A stretch of 64,000 bases of DNA from Haloferula luteola (GTDB lineage Bacteria; Verrucomicrobiota; Verrucomicrobiia; Verrucomicrobiales; Akkermansiaceae), in contig NZ_JACHFD010000003.1 of NCBI RefSeq assembly GCF_014201715.1, positions 62,001 through 126,000 on the forward strand, in the 5' to 3' direction. Under the pieces are notes generated by a model, which worked only from the letters and a program-made list of their open reading frames with translations, did no database searches and was not told where the DNA came from. Made by a program: the position numbers and the translations under genes. The number at the start of each line of letters is the position of its first letter. Within the stretch, counting starts at the first letter, position 1. Below, piece after piece: positions 17,014 through 26,790 of the stretch.

Positions 17014-17634
17014 ATGTCGATGCTTCGAATGACTCGCTACTTGGTTCCCCTTACCGGGCTCTTCCTGGCTTCTTGCCAAATGTCTGGCACCTCGGGCTCA
17101 CAAAGCCGGTACCTCGCCGCCTACGGTCCTCGCCAAGATCAGCGAGCCAAAACCGACCCAGGTGCCGCCATGCCCGATGACACGTCCTATTGGGCAGGCG
17201 ACGGAAAGTCCGGATCCCCGCTCATCCGCATCAATCGGGCCCAGCAAAAGGCCTACTTCTACAAAGGTGGGGAACTCGTCGGCATGTCTCGCATCTCCAC
17301 CGGCAAAGAAGGTCACAACACACCGCCCGGGACCTACAAAATCACCGAAAAAGACCGCGATCACCGCTCGAACCTCTACGGCATTTTCGAAGAAATCGGA
17401 ACCGCTCGGGTCGTGAACGACGATGCCGACATGTCCAAGGACAAGGTCCCGGCAGGCTGCAAATTTGTCGGCGCCCCCATGTGGAATTTCATGCGGTTTA
17501 CCGGCGGGATCGGCATGCACACCGGCTATCTGCCCGGCTACAATGCCTCCCATGGATGCGTCCGCATGCCCGACAAAATGGCACGGGCATTCTTCGACAA
17601 CGTCCAGCTCGGAACCCCCGTCGTCGTCGAATAA
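17014..17634 (+). CDS. L,D-transpeptidase (YkuD domain) lipoprotein
   Basis: 206 residues. The lipoprotein signal ends at LFLASC (Cys21 with the first ATG; two further in-frame ATGs at 17020 and 17029 are possible starts). The YkuD domain runs from about residue 70, LIRINRAQQKAYFYKGGELV, through the conserved GHNTPPGTYKI to the catalytic motif: GMHTGYLP with His169 and ASHGCVRMP with His180 and Cys182. Such enzymes make 3-3 peptidoglycan cross-links or attach proteins to peptidoglycan. The stop codon shares one base with the start of the rhodanese gene (TAATG), giving an ldt-rhodanese-dtd run. Confidence 0.92.
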   Translation: MSMLRMTRYLVPLTGLFLASCQMSGTSGSQSRYLAAYGPRQDQRAKTDPGAAMPDDTSYWAGDGKSGSPLIRINRAQQKAYFYKGGELVGMSRISTGKEGHNTPPGTYKITEKDRDHRSNLYGIFEEIGTARVVNDDADMSKDKVPAGCKFVGAPMWNFMRFTGGIGMHTGYLPGYNASHGCVRMPDKMARAFFDNVQLGTPVVVE

Positions 17635-17984
17635 TGGCCCTCCCTGATCCCTCTCAAACCCTTGAGGTCACTCCGCAAGAGGTCTCAGCCTTGGCCGCAT
17701 CGGTGGCCGCAGGAGAGGTCGTTCTCATCGATTGCCGGGAACAGGACGAATGGGAGATTGCTCATTTGCCAGGGGCCCGTTTGCTTCCCCTCTCCCAATT
17801 TGCCGAGCTCGCCACTCCGGTATTGGAGGAGCCCAAGCCCAGCATCGTCTATTGCCACCATGGCATGCGCTCCCTTCGAGCCACTCAATACCTGCGCTCC
17901 CGCGGTTTGGAGAATTGCTGGTCGATGGCCGGGGGAATCGACCGTTGGTCGACAGAAATCGATGCATCCGTGACCCGCTACTAA
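17634..17984 (+). CDS. Rhodanese domain sulfurtransferase-like protein
   Basis: 116 residues from the ATG overlapping the previous stop. It is a single rhodanese domain: VVLIDCREQDEWEIAHLPGARLLP, then the active loop VYCHHGMRS with the catalytic Cys and the CxxGxRS pattern, then GLENCWSMAGGIDRW. Single-domain rhodaneses transfer sulfane sulfur to varied acceptors; the partner is unknown. It is cytoplasmic with no signal peptide. Co-transcription with the flanking transpeptidase and dtd genes is likely from the overlap and the 15-bp gap. Confidence 0.92.
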   Translation: MALPDPSQTLEVTPQEVSALAASVAAGEVVLIDCREQDEWEIAHLPGARLLPLSQFAELATPVLEEPKPSIVYCHHGMRSLRATQYLRSRGLENCWSMAGGIDRWSTEIDASVTRY

Positions 17985-17999
17985 CCCCACCCGCCGACC

Positions 18000-18452
18000 A
18001 TGCGCATCGTGCTGCAAAGAGTCTCGCAGGCCCGGGTCGAAGTCGACGGCCAGCTCATTTCCGAAATCAACTTGGGCCTGCTTCTCCTCGTCGGCATCGA
18101 GGCCGACGACGGGCCTGAAGATATCGCCTGGCTCGCAGGCAAAATCACCCGGATGCGCATCTTCGCCGACGACAATGGGCTCATGAATCGCTCCGTCCTC
18201 GATCTCCAAGGGGAAATTCTTGCGATCAGCCAATTCACCCTCCACGCCTCCACCCGCAAAGGCAACCGGCCGTCTTTCATCCGCGCTGCACGCCCGGAAA
18301 TCGCCCAACCCCTTTACGAGCAGTTCTGCCAAAGCCTCGAAGCCGAGCTGGGCTCCTCCGTGAGCCGCGGAGTTTTCGGTGCCGACATGAAGGTTTCCCT
18401 TCTGAACGACGGTCCCGTCACGGTGATCATCGATTCCAAAAACCGCGAGTGA
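18000..18452 (+). CDS. dtd: D-aminoacyl-tRNA deacylase
   Basis: 150 residues, full length. It hydrolyses D-aminoacyl-tRNA such as D-Tyr-tRNA(Tyr), and also Gly-tRNA(Ala), as a proofreading step. Hallmark motifs are the N-terminal MRIVLQRVSQARVEVDGQ, the SQFTL nucleophile-region motif in ILAISQFTLHAST, and the cross-subunit Gly-Pro motif in LLNDGPVTVIID. It ends 6 bp from the convergent recF stop. Confidence 0.97.
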   Translation: MRIVLQRVSQARVEVDGQLISEINLGLLLLVGIEADDGPEDIAWLAGKITRMRIFADDNGLMNRSVLDLQGEILAISQFTLHASTRKGNRPSFIRAARPEIAQPLYEQFCQSLEAELGSSVSRGVFGADMKVSLLNDGPVTVIIDSKNRE

Positions 18453-18458
18453 GCCGAA

Positions 18459-19523
18459 TCAACGGCAAATGTGCCCTCCCTCCACCGCAAAGCGGGCCAG
18501 TCCGGTAAGCTCGGGAGCTTCCTCCAACCAATCCAGATGGGTGGTGGTGATCCACTTCTGGGCCGACGCCGGCAACGCCCGCATCAGCGCATTGCGGCGA
18601 GAAACGTCGAGCTCGCCAAAGACATCATCGATCAACCACACGGGCTCCTGCCCGGTCTGTGCCCGCAGCACCCCCCCCTGCGCCAACTTGAGCGCCAAGG
18701 CCAAGGTCCTTTGCTGGCCCTCACTGGCATAAGCCGCTGCAGGAAGCCCATTCAGCGTCAACTCCAGCTCATCTCGATGGGGCCCCACCAAGCTCCGGCG
18801 TTGCCGAAATTCTTTCTCCCGAACCTGCTCCAGGGCCAGACCCATCTCCATTCCCCCCGCGGCCTCGTAGCGTATCCCAGCTAGCTCCTCGCGTCCGGCG
18901 ATCTCCCGCTGTCGATCCGCCACTGCGTCCGCCAAACGCTCCGACAACTCTGCACGGACCCGCCGTAACACCGCAGCGGCGGGAATAAGGATGGCTTCGT
19001 AAGAGGCGATCTCCGCACGCCGGCGATCCCCTTCCTTCAACAACAAATTCTTGGCTTTGAGGGCCCGTCGATAACGCGCCAGCGAGCGTCGATAGTCAGC
19101 CGCGACCTGACTCCCCATGAAATCCAGGTAGCGCCGCCGGGACTCACCGCCCGCACGCACCAAATCGAGATCATCATTGCCCATCCAAACCAGCAATCCT
19201 CCGTCCTCAAGATACCCTCCTTGGCTGGCGCGGGATTCGCCCTCCACCGAATGGCGGGTCGCCTGACGCGGCCTCCAGTCGATCCGGCGCTCCATGCCCC
19301 AGGCTTCCCCAGCAATCCCGAAACCGCCTGAGCCGCCGATCCGTGCCAGCGTTTGCATCCGGCTGGAGCGCGGAGAATGCAGTCTTACCAAAACACACAC
19401 TGCTTCCAGCACCGACGTCTTGCCTTGCGCATTCTGCCCGGTGAACACCGCCCCTCCCTCCGGGACTTCCAATCCCAGGGTAGGAAAGCAGCGGAAATCC
19501 ATGGCTCGCAGCGATCGCAACAT
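18459..19523 (-). CDS. recF: DNA replication and repair protein RecF
   Basis: 354 residues. The ABC-type ATPase loads RecA at gaps. The N-terminus MLRSLRAMDFRCF leads to the Walker A motif GQNAQGKTS (29-37). The signature region is AAAYASEGQQRTLALALKLAQ, followed by Walker B VWLIDDVFGELDVSRR and the D-loop. Final ITTTHLDWL corresponds to the H-loop. It is not next to dnaA/dnaN here, which is common outside Proteobacteria and Firmicutes. Confidence 0.95.
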   Translation of the reverse strand: MLRSLRAMDFRCFPTLGLEVPEGGAVFTGQNAQGKTSVLEAVCVLVRLHSPRSSRMQTLARIGGSGGFGIAGEAWGMERRIDWRPRQATRHSVEGESRASQGGYLEDGGLLVWMGNDDLDLVRAGGESRRRYLDFMGSQVAADYRRSLARYRRALKAKNLLLKEGDRRRAEIASYEAILIPAAAVLRRVRAELSERLADAVADRQREIAGREELAGIRYEAAGGMEMGLALEQVREKEFRQRRSLVGPHRDELELTLNGLPAAAYASEGQQRTLALALKLAQGGVLRAQTGQEPVWLIDDVFGELDVSRRNALMRALPASAQKWITTTHLDWLEEAPELTGLARFAVEGGHICR

Positions 19524-19658
19524 CGGCCCGCACCATGCCCGGAATCAGCCGTTAGCCAATCCCAAGTTGCCCGATCCACCCCGCCGCCGTCGCATCGCAG
19601 AATCCCGCCTTGAAATGCCTCGGTGGGCGTGCATCCTCCCCGCCCTTCCCGCCGAATC

Positions 19659-20954
19659 ATGGCAGCTCTTCGTTTCCAAGCTCTTCCCGGTTTTCGTGAC
19701 TTTACGCCGCGCGAATGCGCTGTGCGCAACTACCTGTTCGAAACCTGGCGCTCCGTCGCCCGCAAATACGGCTTTGTCGAATACGACACTCCGGTCCTTG
19801 AAGATACCGCACTCTACCTCAAAAAGTCAGGTGGAGAACTATCTTCCCAACTGTTCCGGTTCGAAGACCAAGGTGGACGCGATGTTTGCCTCCGCCCGGA
19901 GGTCACGGCATCCCTCGCCCGTCTCGCCGCCCAGCACCAGAGAGATTTCCCCAAGCCCCTCAAGTGGTTTGAGATCGGTCAATGCTTCCGCTACGAAAAG
20001 CCCCAAAAGGGCCGCGGGCGCGAGTTCTACCAGTTCAATGTCGACATTCTCGGTGAAGCAGGTCCAGCCGCCGATGCCGAACTGATCGCCCTGGCCATCG
20101 ATACCATGCGTGCCTTCGGGTTCCGCAAAGGGGACTTTGTCGTTCGCGTGTCCGATCGCCAGGCATGGCTCGACTTCGCCGCCCAACGCCAAGTCGCCGA
20201 AGAACGCATCCCTGAATTCCTGCAGATCATCGACAAACTGGAACGCGAGAAACCGGAAGTGACGGCTGAGAAGCTGGCTACCTTTGGAATCGAGGCCTCC
20301 GAAGTCACCAGCTTCATCGCCCATCCTGAAAATGCGTCTTCGGCCTACGAGGCAATTCGTGCCGATCTCGCTGCGCGCGATCTGGCTGATTTCATCGACC
20401 TCGACCTCTCGATTGTTCGTGGTCTCGCTTACTACACAGGGGTGGTTTTCGAAGTCTTCGACTCGAAAAAATCGATGCGGGCCGTCGCCGGCGGAGGTCG
20501 CTACGACACCCTCGTCACCACACTATCGGAAGGCAATGTCGACCTCCCTGCAACCGGGTTCGCGATGGGCGACTATGTGATCCGCAATCTCATTGAGGAA
20601 ACCACCGATCCTCGGATGCAGCTGGAAACTCATCTGCTACGTCAAGGTGCGGCTTGTGAGGTCTATCTCGTCCTCGCTGATGATGCCAAGCGCCCTGAAG
20701 CCCTGGGAGTCCTCAGCGATCTGCGCCAAGCGGGCATCTCCTGCGACCTTCCCTTCGGCAGCGTCAAAATCGGCAAGCAGTTCCAGAATGCCGAAAAGGC
20801 CGGTGCACGATTTGCTCTCGTCGTCGGCTCCGAATTCCCAGAACTCACCTTGAAAGTCCTCGCTTCCCGAACCGAGGAAAAGTGCCACTTCCTTGGGCTT
20901 GCTGATTGGCTGCGCGATCGTCTTCAAGAACCTGACGGCCCCTTGTTGGCCTAA
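19659..20954 (+). CDS. hisS: Histidine-tRNA ligase
   Basis: 431 residues from ATG 19659 (MAALRFQALPGFRDF). It is a class II synthetase charging tRNA(His). Motif 1 region GFRDFTPRE; motif 2 VCLRPEVTASLAR with FEIGQCFRYEKPQKGRGREF; the histidine-specific motifs RGLAYYTGVVFEVF and AGGGRYD; then ATGFAMGDYVI of motif 3. The C-terminal anticodon-binding domain starts near EVYLVLADD. The frame is open 12 codons upstream, but the internal ATG fits the family start. aspS follows 143 bp downstream, an arrangement found in many bacteria. Confidence 0.95.
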   Translation: MAALRFQALPGFRDFTPRECAVRNYLFETWRSVARKYGFVEYDTPVLEDTALYLKKSGGELSSQLFRFEDQGGRDVCLRPEVTASLARLAAQHQRDFPKPLKWFEIGQCFRYEKPQKGRGREFYQFNVDILGEAGPAADAELIALAIDTMRAFGFRKGDFVVRVSDRQAWLDFAAQRQVAEERIPEFLQIIDKLEREKPEVTAEKLATFGIEASEVTSFIAHPENASSAYEAIRADLAARDLADFIDLDLSIVRGLAYYTGVVFEVFDSKKSMRAVAGGGRYDTLVTTLSEGNVDLPATGFAMGDYVIRNLIEETTDPRMQLETHLLRQGAACEVYLVLADDAKRPEALGVLSDLRQAGISCDLPFGSVKIGKQFQNAEKAGARFALVVGSEFPELTLKVLASRTEEKCHFLGLADWLRDRLQEPDGPLLA

Positions 20955-21097
20955 CGCAAGCCCTCTCCGTTCTCCCATCCGTCGAGCATCGAATCTCCAA
21001 CGACCCTCAACCACTCCGGTCAAACTCTCGCCGCTCGACTTTTCCTTTCCTTTCTTTTTCCGACTTCATCCACCTGGTCCCCAATTCAACTACGGCC

Positions 21098-22900
21098 ATG
21101 CGAACCCACCACTGCAACGAACTCCGCTCCGCGAACATTGGCGAAACTGTGACCCTCATCGGTTGGGTCAATTCCGCCCGCGACCATGGCGGCGTCATCT
21201 TTACGGACCTCCGCGACCGCGAGGGTTTCACCCAGTGTGTGTTCCGGCCTGAAGAAAATAGCGATGCCGCCAAGCTTTCCCACCAGCTGCGGGATGAAGA
21301 CGTCATCCAAGTCACCGGTAAAGTCTCGGCCCGCCTCGAAGGCACCGTGAATGCGAAGATCGCCACTGGCGAAATTGAAATCGTCGCCACCGAATTGGTC
21401 ATCGTCAACAAAGCCGACGTCCTGCCATTCCAACTCGACAAGGAACTCTCCAACGAGGACCTGCGGATGAAATACCGCTACCTCGACATCCGTCGTGCTC
21501 GCATGACGCGCAACCTTCGCACTCGTCACCGGGTCACCAAGGCCACCCGCGATTTCCTCGACGAACAAGGTTTCTGCGAAATTGAAACGCCGATCCTATC
21601 AAAATCCACTCCCGAGGGTGCTCGCGACTTCCTCGTTCCCTCGCGCCTTCAAGCCGGGCATTTCTATGCCCTCCCCCAAGCACCCCAGCAGTACAAGCAA
21701 TTGCTCATGGTCGGAGGCATTGAGAAGTATTTCCAGATCGCCAAGTGCTTCCGCGACGAAGACCTGCGTGCCGATCGCCAACCCGAGTTCACCCAGATCG
21801 ACCTTGAGGCCTCTTTCGTGGATCAGGAGGACATCATTGGCCTCGTCGAGGGACTTCTGGGCCGCGTCTTCAAGGAAGCTCGCGACGCGGAGATCCCTGC
21901 ATCCTTCGACCGCATCACCTGGAAGGAAGCCATGAACGTCTACGGATCCGACAAGCCGGACCGCCGATTCGAGATGAAGCTCACCGACCTCGGTGAAGTG
22001 TTTGCCAATTCTTCCTTCAAGGTGTTCTCCGGAGCGCTTGCTTCCGGTGGCGTCGTCAAAGCGATCAACGCCAAGGGATTTTCCGGAATCACCACCGGCC
22101 AGGTCGAGGCGCTCACCCAGACCGCGATTCAAGCGGGGGCCAAGGGCCTTGCCTACATCCAGGTCCGTGGAGAGACGGTCGATACCTGGCGTTCTCCGAT
22201 CACCAAGTTCCTTTCCCCCGAAGAAATCGAAGCCATGAAATCGGCGCTCCAAGTTGAGCCCGGTGACCTCGTTCTGTTCGGAGCCGGCCCTTGGGAACAG
22301 GTCTGCGAAATCCTCGGCCGCGTCCGTCTCGCCGTCGCCGCCATGCAGAATCTTCTCGAAGGAAACGAAGAACTCAACTTCCTCTGGGTCACCGAATTCC
22401 CACTTCTCGCTTGGGATGAAGAATCCGGCCGCCACGTGGCGGTTCACCATCCCTTCACCCGCCCGATCAAGGAAGATGAGCCCAAACTCCTCGCCGGTGA
22501 GCTTTCCACGGATCTGCGTGCCCAAGCTTATGACGTCGTGCTGAACGGCCACGAATTGGGTGGAGGATCGATCCGGATTCACGAGGGCGCCCTGCAAACG
22601 GCCATGTTCAAGGCTTTGGGAATCTCTGAAGAACAAGCTGCCGAGGAATTCGGCCACATTCTCGATGCATTCCGCTTTGGAGCCCCTCCTCACGGCGGCC
22701 TCGCCCTTGGACTCGACCGTCTCGTCATGCTCATCTGCGGCGAAGACAGCATTCGTGAAGTCATTGCCTTCCCGAAGAACAACAAGGGAAGCGACCTCAT
22801 GTCGCAATCCCCCGCCGAGGTCGATCCCAAGCAATTGCGAGACCTGCGCATTCAGACCGTGAAAAAGCCCGGCACCCCAACGGCTCCCGCCGGTGCCTGA
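21098..22900 (+). CDS. aspS: Aspartate-tRNA ligase (bacterial type, with GAD domain)
   Basis: 600 residues, the full bacterial length. N-terminal OB-fold anticodon-binding domain (TVTLIGWVNSARDHGGVIFTD), class II core (SPEVDP-like QLDKELSNEDLRMKYRYLDIRR; QAPQQYKQLLMVGG; CFRDEDLRADRQPEFTQID), inserted GAD domain about residues 300-410, and motif 3 GLALGLDRLVMLICG. The OB-fold has His in RDHGG where the discriminating E. coli enzyme has Leu (RDLGS), which hints at a non-discriminating enzyme that also charges tRNA(Asn). A strong terminator follows. Confidence 0.95.
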   Translation: MRTHHCNELRSANIGETVTLIGWVNSARDHGGVIFTDLRDREGFTQCVFRPEENSDAAKLSHQLRDEDVIQVTGKVSARLEGTVNAKIATGEIEIVATELVIVNKADVLPFQLDKELSNEDLRMKYRYLDIRRARMTRNLRTRHRVTKATRDFLDEQGFCEIETPILSKSTPEGARDFLVPSRLQAGHFYALPQAPQQYKQLLMVGGIEKYFQIAKCFRDEDLRADRQPEFTQIDLEASFVDQEDIIGLVEGLLGRVFKEARDAEIPASFDRITWKEAMNVYGSDKPDRRFEMKLTDLGEVFANSSFKVFSGALASGGVVKAINAKGFSGITTGQVEALTQTAIQAGAKGLAYIQVRGETVDTWRSPITKFLSPEEIEAMKSALQVEPGDLVLFGAGPWEQVCEILGRVRLAVAAMQNLLEGNEELNFLWVTEFPLLAWDEESGRHVAVHHPFTRPIKEDEPKLLAGELSTDLRAQAYDVVLNGHELGGGSIRIHEGALQTAMFKALGISEEQAAEEFGHILDAFRFGAPPHGGLALGLDRLVMLICGEDSIREVIAFPKNNKGSDLMSQSPAEVDPKQLRDLRIQTVKKPGTPTAPAGA

Positions 22901-22933
22901 TAGCGGGTCGACACAGCACCCCTTTTTCCACCG

Positions 22934-22962
22934 AGCCCGGAGGATGATCCTCCGGGCTTTTT
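22934..22962 (+). terminator. Intrinsic terminator after aspS
   Basis: A perfect 11-bp stem AGCCCGGAGGA (22934-22944) with TCCTCCGGGCT (22948-22958), a 3-base loop, and a run of five T (22958-22962). It is positioned 34 bp after the aspS stop and ends the hisS-aspS unit. Confidence 0.9.
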
Positions 22963-23047
22963 CATACTCCGAATCGGAAGACGGCCCAACCCTTCCCCCT
23001 ATCCCTCGCCAACTGCCTCGGCATTGACCCTCATCGGTCGTCAGAGC

Positions 23048-23974
23048 ATGGTTCCCGCTTTGATGGATTCCATTTCACCACGCTACGCAGAAGCGCTTCG
23101 CCGCCGGGAAACCATGAACCTTTCCGAAGGCGGAGATACCGACGCCTACCGCCTTGTGGATGGCCTCGGAGATGCCCTTCCCGGCATCGAATTAGAAACC
23201 TTTGGCGACGCATGGCTCGTCTCCACTCGGGATGCCTTTGTGCCACGTGACATGGCCGCGTGGCTCCAGGCGTCAGGCCGCCCGATTTACCACAAGCGGC
23301 TCGATCAGCATCAAAAAGAATCTCCAGTTCACTTGGCAGGCGCCCAGGTCAACGCCCCGTTTCTCATCAAAGAGAATGGACTGGCGTATGAAATCTCCTT
23401 TCAGGCCGGCTATTCTCAGGGGATTTTTCTCGATCAGCGATGCAATCGCCTGGCACTGCGGCAGCGTCTCGGCCGCGGAAAATCCCTCCTCAATACCTTT
23501 GCCTACACCGGCGCCTTTTCAGTCGCTGCGGCCTCCGTGGGAGCCGTGACCACCACGCTCGATCTCTCCCAGCCCTATCTTGACTGGGCAAAACGAAATC
23601 TGGAACACAACGGCCTCGATCCCGCTTCGCACCACTTTTGCAAAGGCGACACCTTCCACTGGCTCGCTCGCTTTGCCAAACAAGGTCGCCAGTTTGACGC
23701 GATCGTGCTCGATCCGCCCACCTTTTCCCGCGACAAGGATGGCAAGGTGTTCCGCGTCGAGCGCGACTACGGTCGCCTCGCCAGCTTAGCAGCTCAATGC
23801 CTCTCACCCCACGGCGTGCTGCTTGCGAGTACCAACTGCCGGCAACTCACTGACGCCACTTTCCTGCGGACCCTGCGCGAGGCCATTCCCCGCGGCCGCC
23901 ACTTTTCCAGCGTTCCGATGCCTCCCGACTTCACAGGCGAAGCCTACTTGAAGTCGGTTTGGGTCGAAATGTGA
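23048..23974 (+). CDS. Class I SAM-dependent rRNA methyltransferase, COG1092 (RlmI/RlmK-like)
   Basis: 308 residues from ATG 23048 (a TTG at 23024 is an alternative). It lacks the N-terminal PUA domain of E. coli RlmI. The RFM-type linker (GDAWLVSTRDAFVP ... IYHKRLDQHQK) leads to the Rossmann methylase: FQAGYSQGIFLDQRCNR, FAYTGAFSVAAASVG (SAM loop), TTLDLSQPYLDWAKRNL and the catalytic-region motif IVLDPPTFSR, then LLASTNCRQL with a conserved Cys. Relatives make m5C in 23S rRNA (RlmI) or m7G (RlmK); which base is modified here cannot be told. Confidence 0.85.
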   Translation: MVPALMDSISPRYAEALRRRETMNLSEGGDTDAYRLVDGLGDALPGIELETFGDAWLVSTRDAFVPRDMAAWLQASGRPIYHKRLDQHQKESPVHLAGAQVNAPFLIKENGLAYEISFQAGYSQGIFLDQRCNRLALRQRLGRGKSLLNTFAYTGAFSVAAASVGAVTTTLDLSQPYLDWAKRNLEHNGLDPASHHFCKGDTFHWLARFAKQGRQFDAIVLDPPTFSRDKDGKVFRVERDYGRLASLAAQCLSPHGVLLASTNCRQLTDATFLRTLREAIPRGRHFSSVPMPPDFTGEAYLKSVWVEM

Positions 23975-24004
23975 GGCACCCCTTTCCCCGCACCAACACA
24001 CTCC

Positions 24005-24448
24005 TCAATCCTGAGGCGGCCAAATCACGCCTTCCAGCTCAGGCGGCAACTCCGTTGGATCGGTGGGGTAAAACTTCGTAAGGTCCGGCTTTTCTCCTTT
24101 CGGAACTTCATGATCGGGAGCCCCCACGATCAACCAAAGCACCTCGTCCGGCGTGTCATTGAACACCTGCCTCATCTGCTCTGGCCAAACATGCAGTCCC
24201 TCGTGCTTTCGTAGCTCGTAGGTGGTGCCGTCGACCCGGATTTTCCCCACGCCTTCCAGCACCATGAAGAACTCCTCGGAATTGATATGCCGATGCAGTG
24301 TGTTGGCGCTCATCGGCGGAAGCCTCCAAAGTCGCGCCCCGAGCATTTCGCTGCCAGTGCGTTCCAGAAAATCCGCATTGGGGATTTTCATGAAATGGGA
24401 AGGCCGCCAATGCAACGCATCGACACCGATCTTGGTTTCCCGAGACAT
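24005..24448 (-). CDS. Cupin domain protein
   Basis: 147 residues from the ATG at 24448. A single cupin barrel is visible: LPPMSANTLHRHINSEEFFMVLEGVGKIRVDG contains the metal-binding HxH...E pattern, and the second motif region is LHVWPEQMRQVFNDTPDEVLWLIV. The usual final metal His of motif 2 (H/W in GLHVWP) appears shifted. Function unknown; cupins of this size are isomerases, dioxygenases or sensors. It is downstream of lipA on the same strand, separated by 27 bp. Confidence 0.85.
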   Translation of the reverse strand: MSRETKIGVDALHWRPSHFMKIPNADFLERTGSEMLGARLWRLPPMSANTLHRHINSEEFFMVLEGVGKIRVDGTTYELRKHEGLHVWPEQMRQVFNDTPDEVLWLIVGAPDHEVPKGEKPDLTKFYPTDPTELPPELEGVIWPPQD

Positions 24449-24475
24449 TTTCACTCGGCCATGACGCCGCTCAGC

Positions 24476-25489
24476 CTACGCCACCGATTGGCGGACGATG
24501 TGGCTCTTGGCCGCCGGAATCGGGAGGTCTTCCGGTTGCAGGTCCAATGGCGCACCTCCCGATGCCTTATCCACATCCTCTAGGATATCCAGCTCAGGCC
24601 GAAAATCGGCCGCATGATAGGAACTCCGCACCAACGGGCCGCTGGCCACATGACGAAATCCCTTGTCCAAGGCGATCTGCTTGTATTCGGCGAAACGATC
24701 TGGATGCAGGTATTCCACCACAGGAAGGTGCTTCGGAGTAGGACGCAAGTACTGCCCCAGCGTGAGCACCGTCACATCGTGAGCCAGCAAGTCATCCATC
24801 GACTGCAGCACTTCATCCTTCTTCTCTCCGAGACCCAGCATGATCCCGCTCTTCGTCGCCACTTTCCCTGCCACCATCGCCTTGGCTTTCTTCAAAACCG
24901 CTAGGCTGCGATGATACTTCGCGCGCGAGCGCACCAACGGTGTCAGGCGCTCCACGGTTTCAAGGTTGTGATTGAAGATGTGCGGACGAGCATCCATTAC
25001 CTTTTCCAAAGCCCAATCGCGGTCGTTGAAATCCGGCACCAAAACCTCGATCACGATCCCAGGATTCAAGGCACGAACCGCTTCAATCGTTTGCTGGAAA
25101 TGCTCAGCTCCCCCGTCGCGAAGATCGTCCCGAGCCACCGCGGTGATCACCACGTGCTTCAGCTTCATCCGCCGTGTCGCCTCAGCAACACGAGCTGGCT
25201 CATCCGCCTCCAACGCATCCGGCTTGGCAGTTTTGACCGCACAGAACCCACAGGCACGCGTGCACTTCTCTCCCGCGATCATGAACGTCGCCGTTCCCTG
25301 ACCCCAGCATTCCCAACGATTCGGGCACTGGGCCTCCTCACAAACGGTGACCAACTTCAGGTCATTCACCAAAGATTTGGTCGACCAGAACACCGGATCA
25401 TTCGGCAGACGGACCTTGATCCATGAAGGCTTCTTGTCCTGGTGCAGATCGGGATCCATCAGCATCTTGGGACCGTGGCACGAGCTCAT
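24476..25489 (-). CDS. lipA: Lipoyl synthase
   Basis: 337 residues from the ATG at 25489 ([15 protein letters not shown] at 25459 is an alternative). Radical SAM enzyme inserting two sulfurs into protein-bound octanoyl groups. Both iron-sulfur motifs are intact: auxiliary cluster Cys50-x4-Cys55-x5-Cys61 ([12 protein letters not shown]) and the radical SAM Cys76-x3-Cys80-x2-Cys83 (CTRACGFC). Downstream features [36 protein letters not shown] and the C-terminal [10 protein letters not shown] with the conserved Ser ligand of the auxiliary cluster. No lipB is adjacent. Confidence 0.96.
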   Translation of the reverse strand: MSSCHGPKMLMDPDLHQDKKPSWIKVRLPNDPVFWSTKSLVNDLKLVTVCEEAQCPNRWECWGQGTATFMIAGEKCTRACGFCAVKTAKPDALEADEPARVAEATRRMKLKHVVITAVARDDLRDGGAEHFQQTIEAVRALNPGIVIEVLVPDFNDRDWALEKVMDARPHIFNHNLETVERLTPLVRSRAKYHRSLAVLKKAKAMVAGKVATKSGIMLGLGEKKDEVLQSMDDLLAHDVTVLTLGQYLRPTPKHLPVVEYLHPDRFAEYKQIALDKGFRHVASGPLVRSSYHAADFRPELDILEDVDKASGGAPLDLQPEDLPIPAAKSHIVRQSVA

Positions 25490-25656
25490 TGGCGCGAAAG
25501 CTAGGACCGATCCTCCCACCGGGAAAGGCGAATTTCCGCAGATTTTGCGCTCCAGCCCCTCGGGTCCTCGGAAGTTTCTCAGCGCGAATCGCCCCGCGCA
25601 TCAGGAAATTCCTTGGGCCCCCGGCGTCGGCCGTGCTCTGTTCGTCTCGGCCTGCG

Positions 25657-26676
25657 ATGAGCGAGACTTTCTACCAAAAAACAACCTCCGAACCGACGGG
25701 GGCCTTCGATATCTCCCTGCGCCCCCCGGTGTTTTCCGAGTTCATCGGCCAGGATAAGGTGAAAGAGCGACTCCTGCTCATGGTCGAAGCCGCCCGGATG
25801 CGTGGAGATGTTCTCGACCACGTCCTCCTCTCCGGACCTCCCGGCCTCGGCAAAACCACCTTGGCCAACATCATCGCCCGCGCCTCTGGCGCCCAGCTCC
25901 ACACCACCTCCGGGCCGCAAATCGAGAAAGCAGGCGACCTCGCTGGCGTCCTCACCAACCTCCAAAAAGGCGACGTTCTTTTCATCGACGAAATCCACCG
26001 CCTCCACCCAGCCATCGAGGAATATCTCTATCCGGCCATGGAGGACTTTCGGCTCGATATCATCATCGATTCCGGCCCGTCCGCCCGTTCCATTCAGCTC
26101 AACCTTCCCCGCTTCACCCTCGTCGGGGCCACCACCCGCTCGGGAATGCTCACCGCTCCACTGCGATCACGCTTCGGGCTGGTGAATCGGCTCGACTACT
26201 ACACCCACGATGAACTCGCTCAGATCGTCGAACGCTCTGCTGGCCTGCTCGACATCCCCGTCACCCCCGATGGGGCCCTCCAAATTGCCGGCCGTTCCCG
26301 AGGGACCCCGCGGATTTGCAATGCACTGCTCCGCTGGGTTCGCGATTTTGCTCAAGTCCGAGGCGATGGCACCATCACCGGACCGATAGCCGATCAGGCA
26401 CTGACCATGATCGAAATCGACGACGATGGCCTCGACGAAATGGACAAACGCCTGTTGGAGGCCGTGATTTATAAATTCCAGGGAGGCCCCGTGGGACTCA
26501 GCTCATTGGCGGTTGCGGTCGGCGAGGACGCTTCCACTTTGGAGGAAGTTCACGAACCATTCCTGATCCTTCAGGGCTTCCTCCAGCGCACCCCACGAGG
26601 CCGCATTGCCCTGCCCCCTGCCTATACTAAAATCGGCGCCTCCCCACCTTCCGGGCCCCAACCGACCCTCCTGTGA
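25657..26676 (+). CDS. ruvB: Holliday junction branch migration helicase RuvB
   Basis: 339 residues from ATG 25657. AAA+ motor of the RuvABC resolvasome. Walker A is GPPGLGKT (60-67), Walker B FIDEIH (109-114), sensor 1 region [12 protein letters not shown], arginine finger APLRSRFG, and sensor 2 [16 protein letters not shown]. The C-terminal winged helix has [16 protein letters not shown] and [17 protein letters not shown]. The frame is open upstream of this ATG but the family N-terminus starts here. ruvA and ruvC are not nearby. Confidence 0.97.
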   Translation: MSETFYQKTTSEPTGAFDISLRPPVFSEFIGQDKVKERLLLMVEAARMRGDVLDHVLLSGPPGLGKTTLANIIARASGAQLHTTSGPQIEKAGDLAGVLTNLQKGDVLFIDEIHRLHPAIEEYLYPAMEDFRLDIIIDSGPSARSIQLNLPRFTLVGATTRSGMLTAPLRSRFGLVNRLDYYTHDELAQIVERSAGLLDIPVTPDGALQIAGRSRGTPRICNALLRWVRDFAQVRGDGTITGPIADQALTMIEIDDDGLDEMDKRLLEAVIYKFQGGPVGLSSLAVAVGEDASTLEEVHEPFLILQGFLQRTPRGRIALPPAYTKIGASPPSGPQPTLL

Positions 26677-26790
26677 AGCCCCGGCTCGGGACTTGACAGG
26701 GCCTTCAGAGTCCGGGTGAACGCGCTCCACGCCTTGCCCCGATCGGGTAATCGTGCCCCATCTCGATTTTGGTGGAAGATACTCGGGTCC

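Noticed and set aside
21599-22834. 411-codon open frame antisense to aspS
   Set aside because: Shadow of a conserved synthetase; no start context or recognisable motif.
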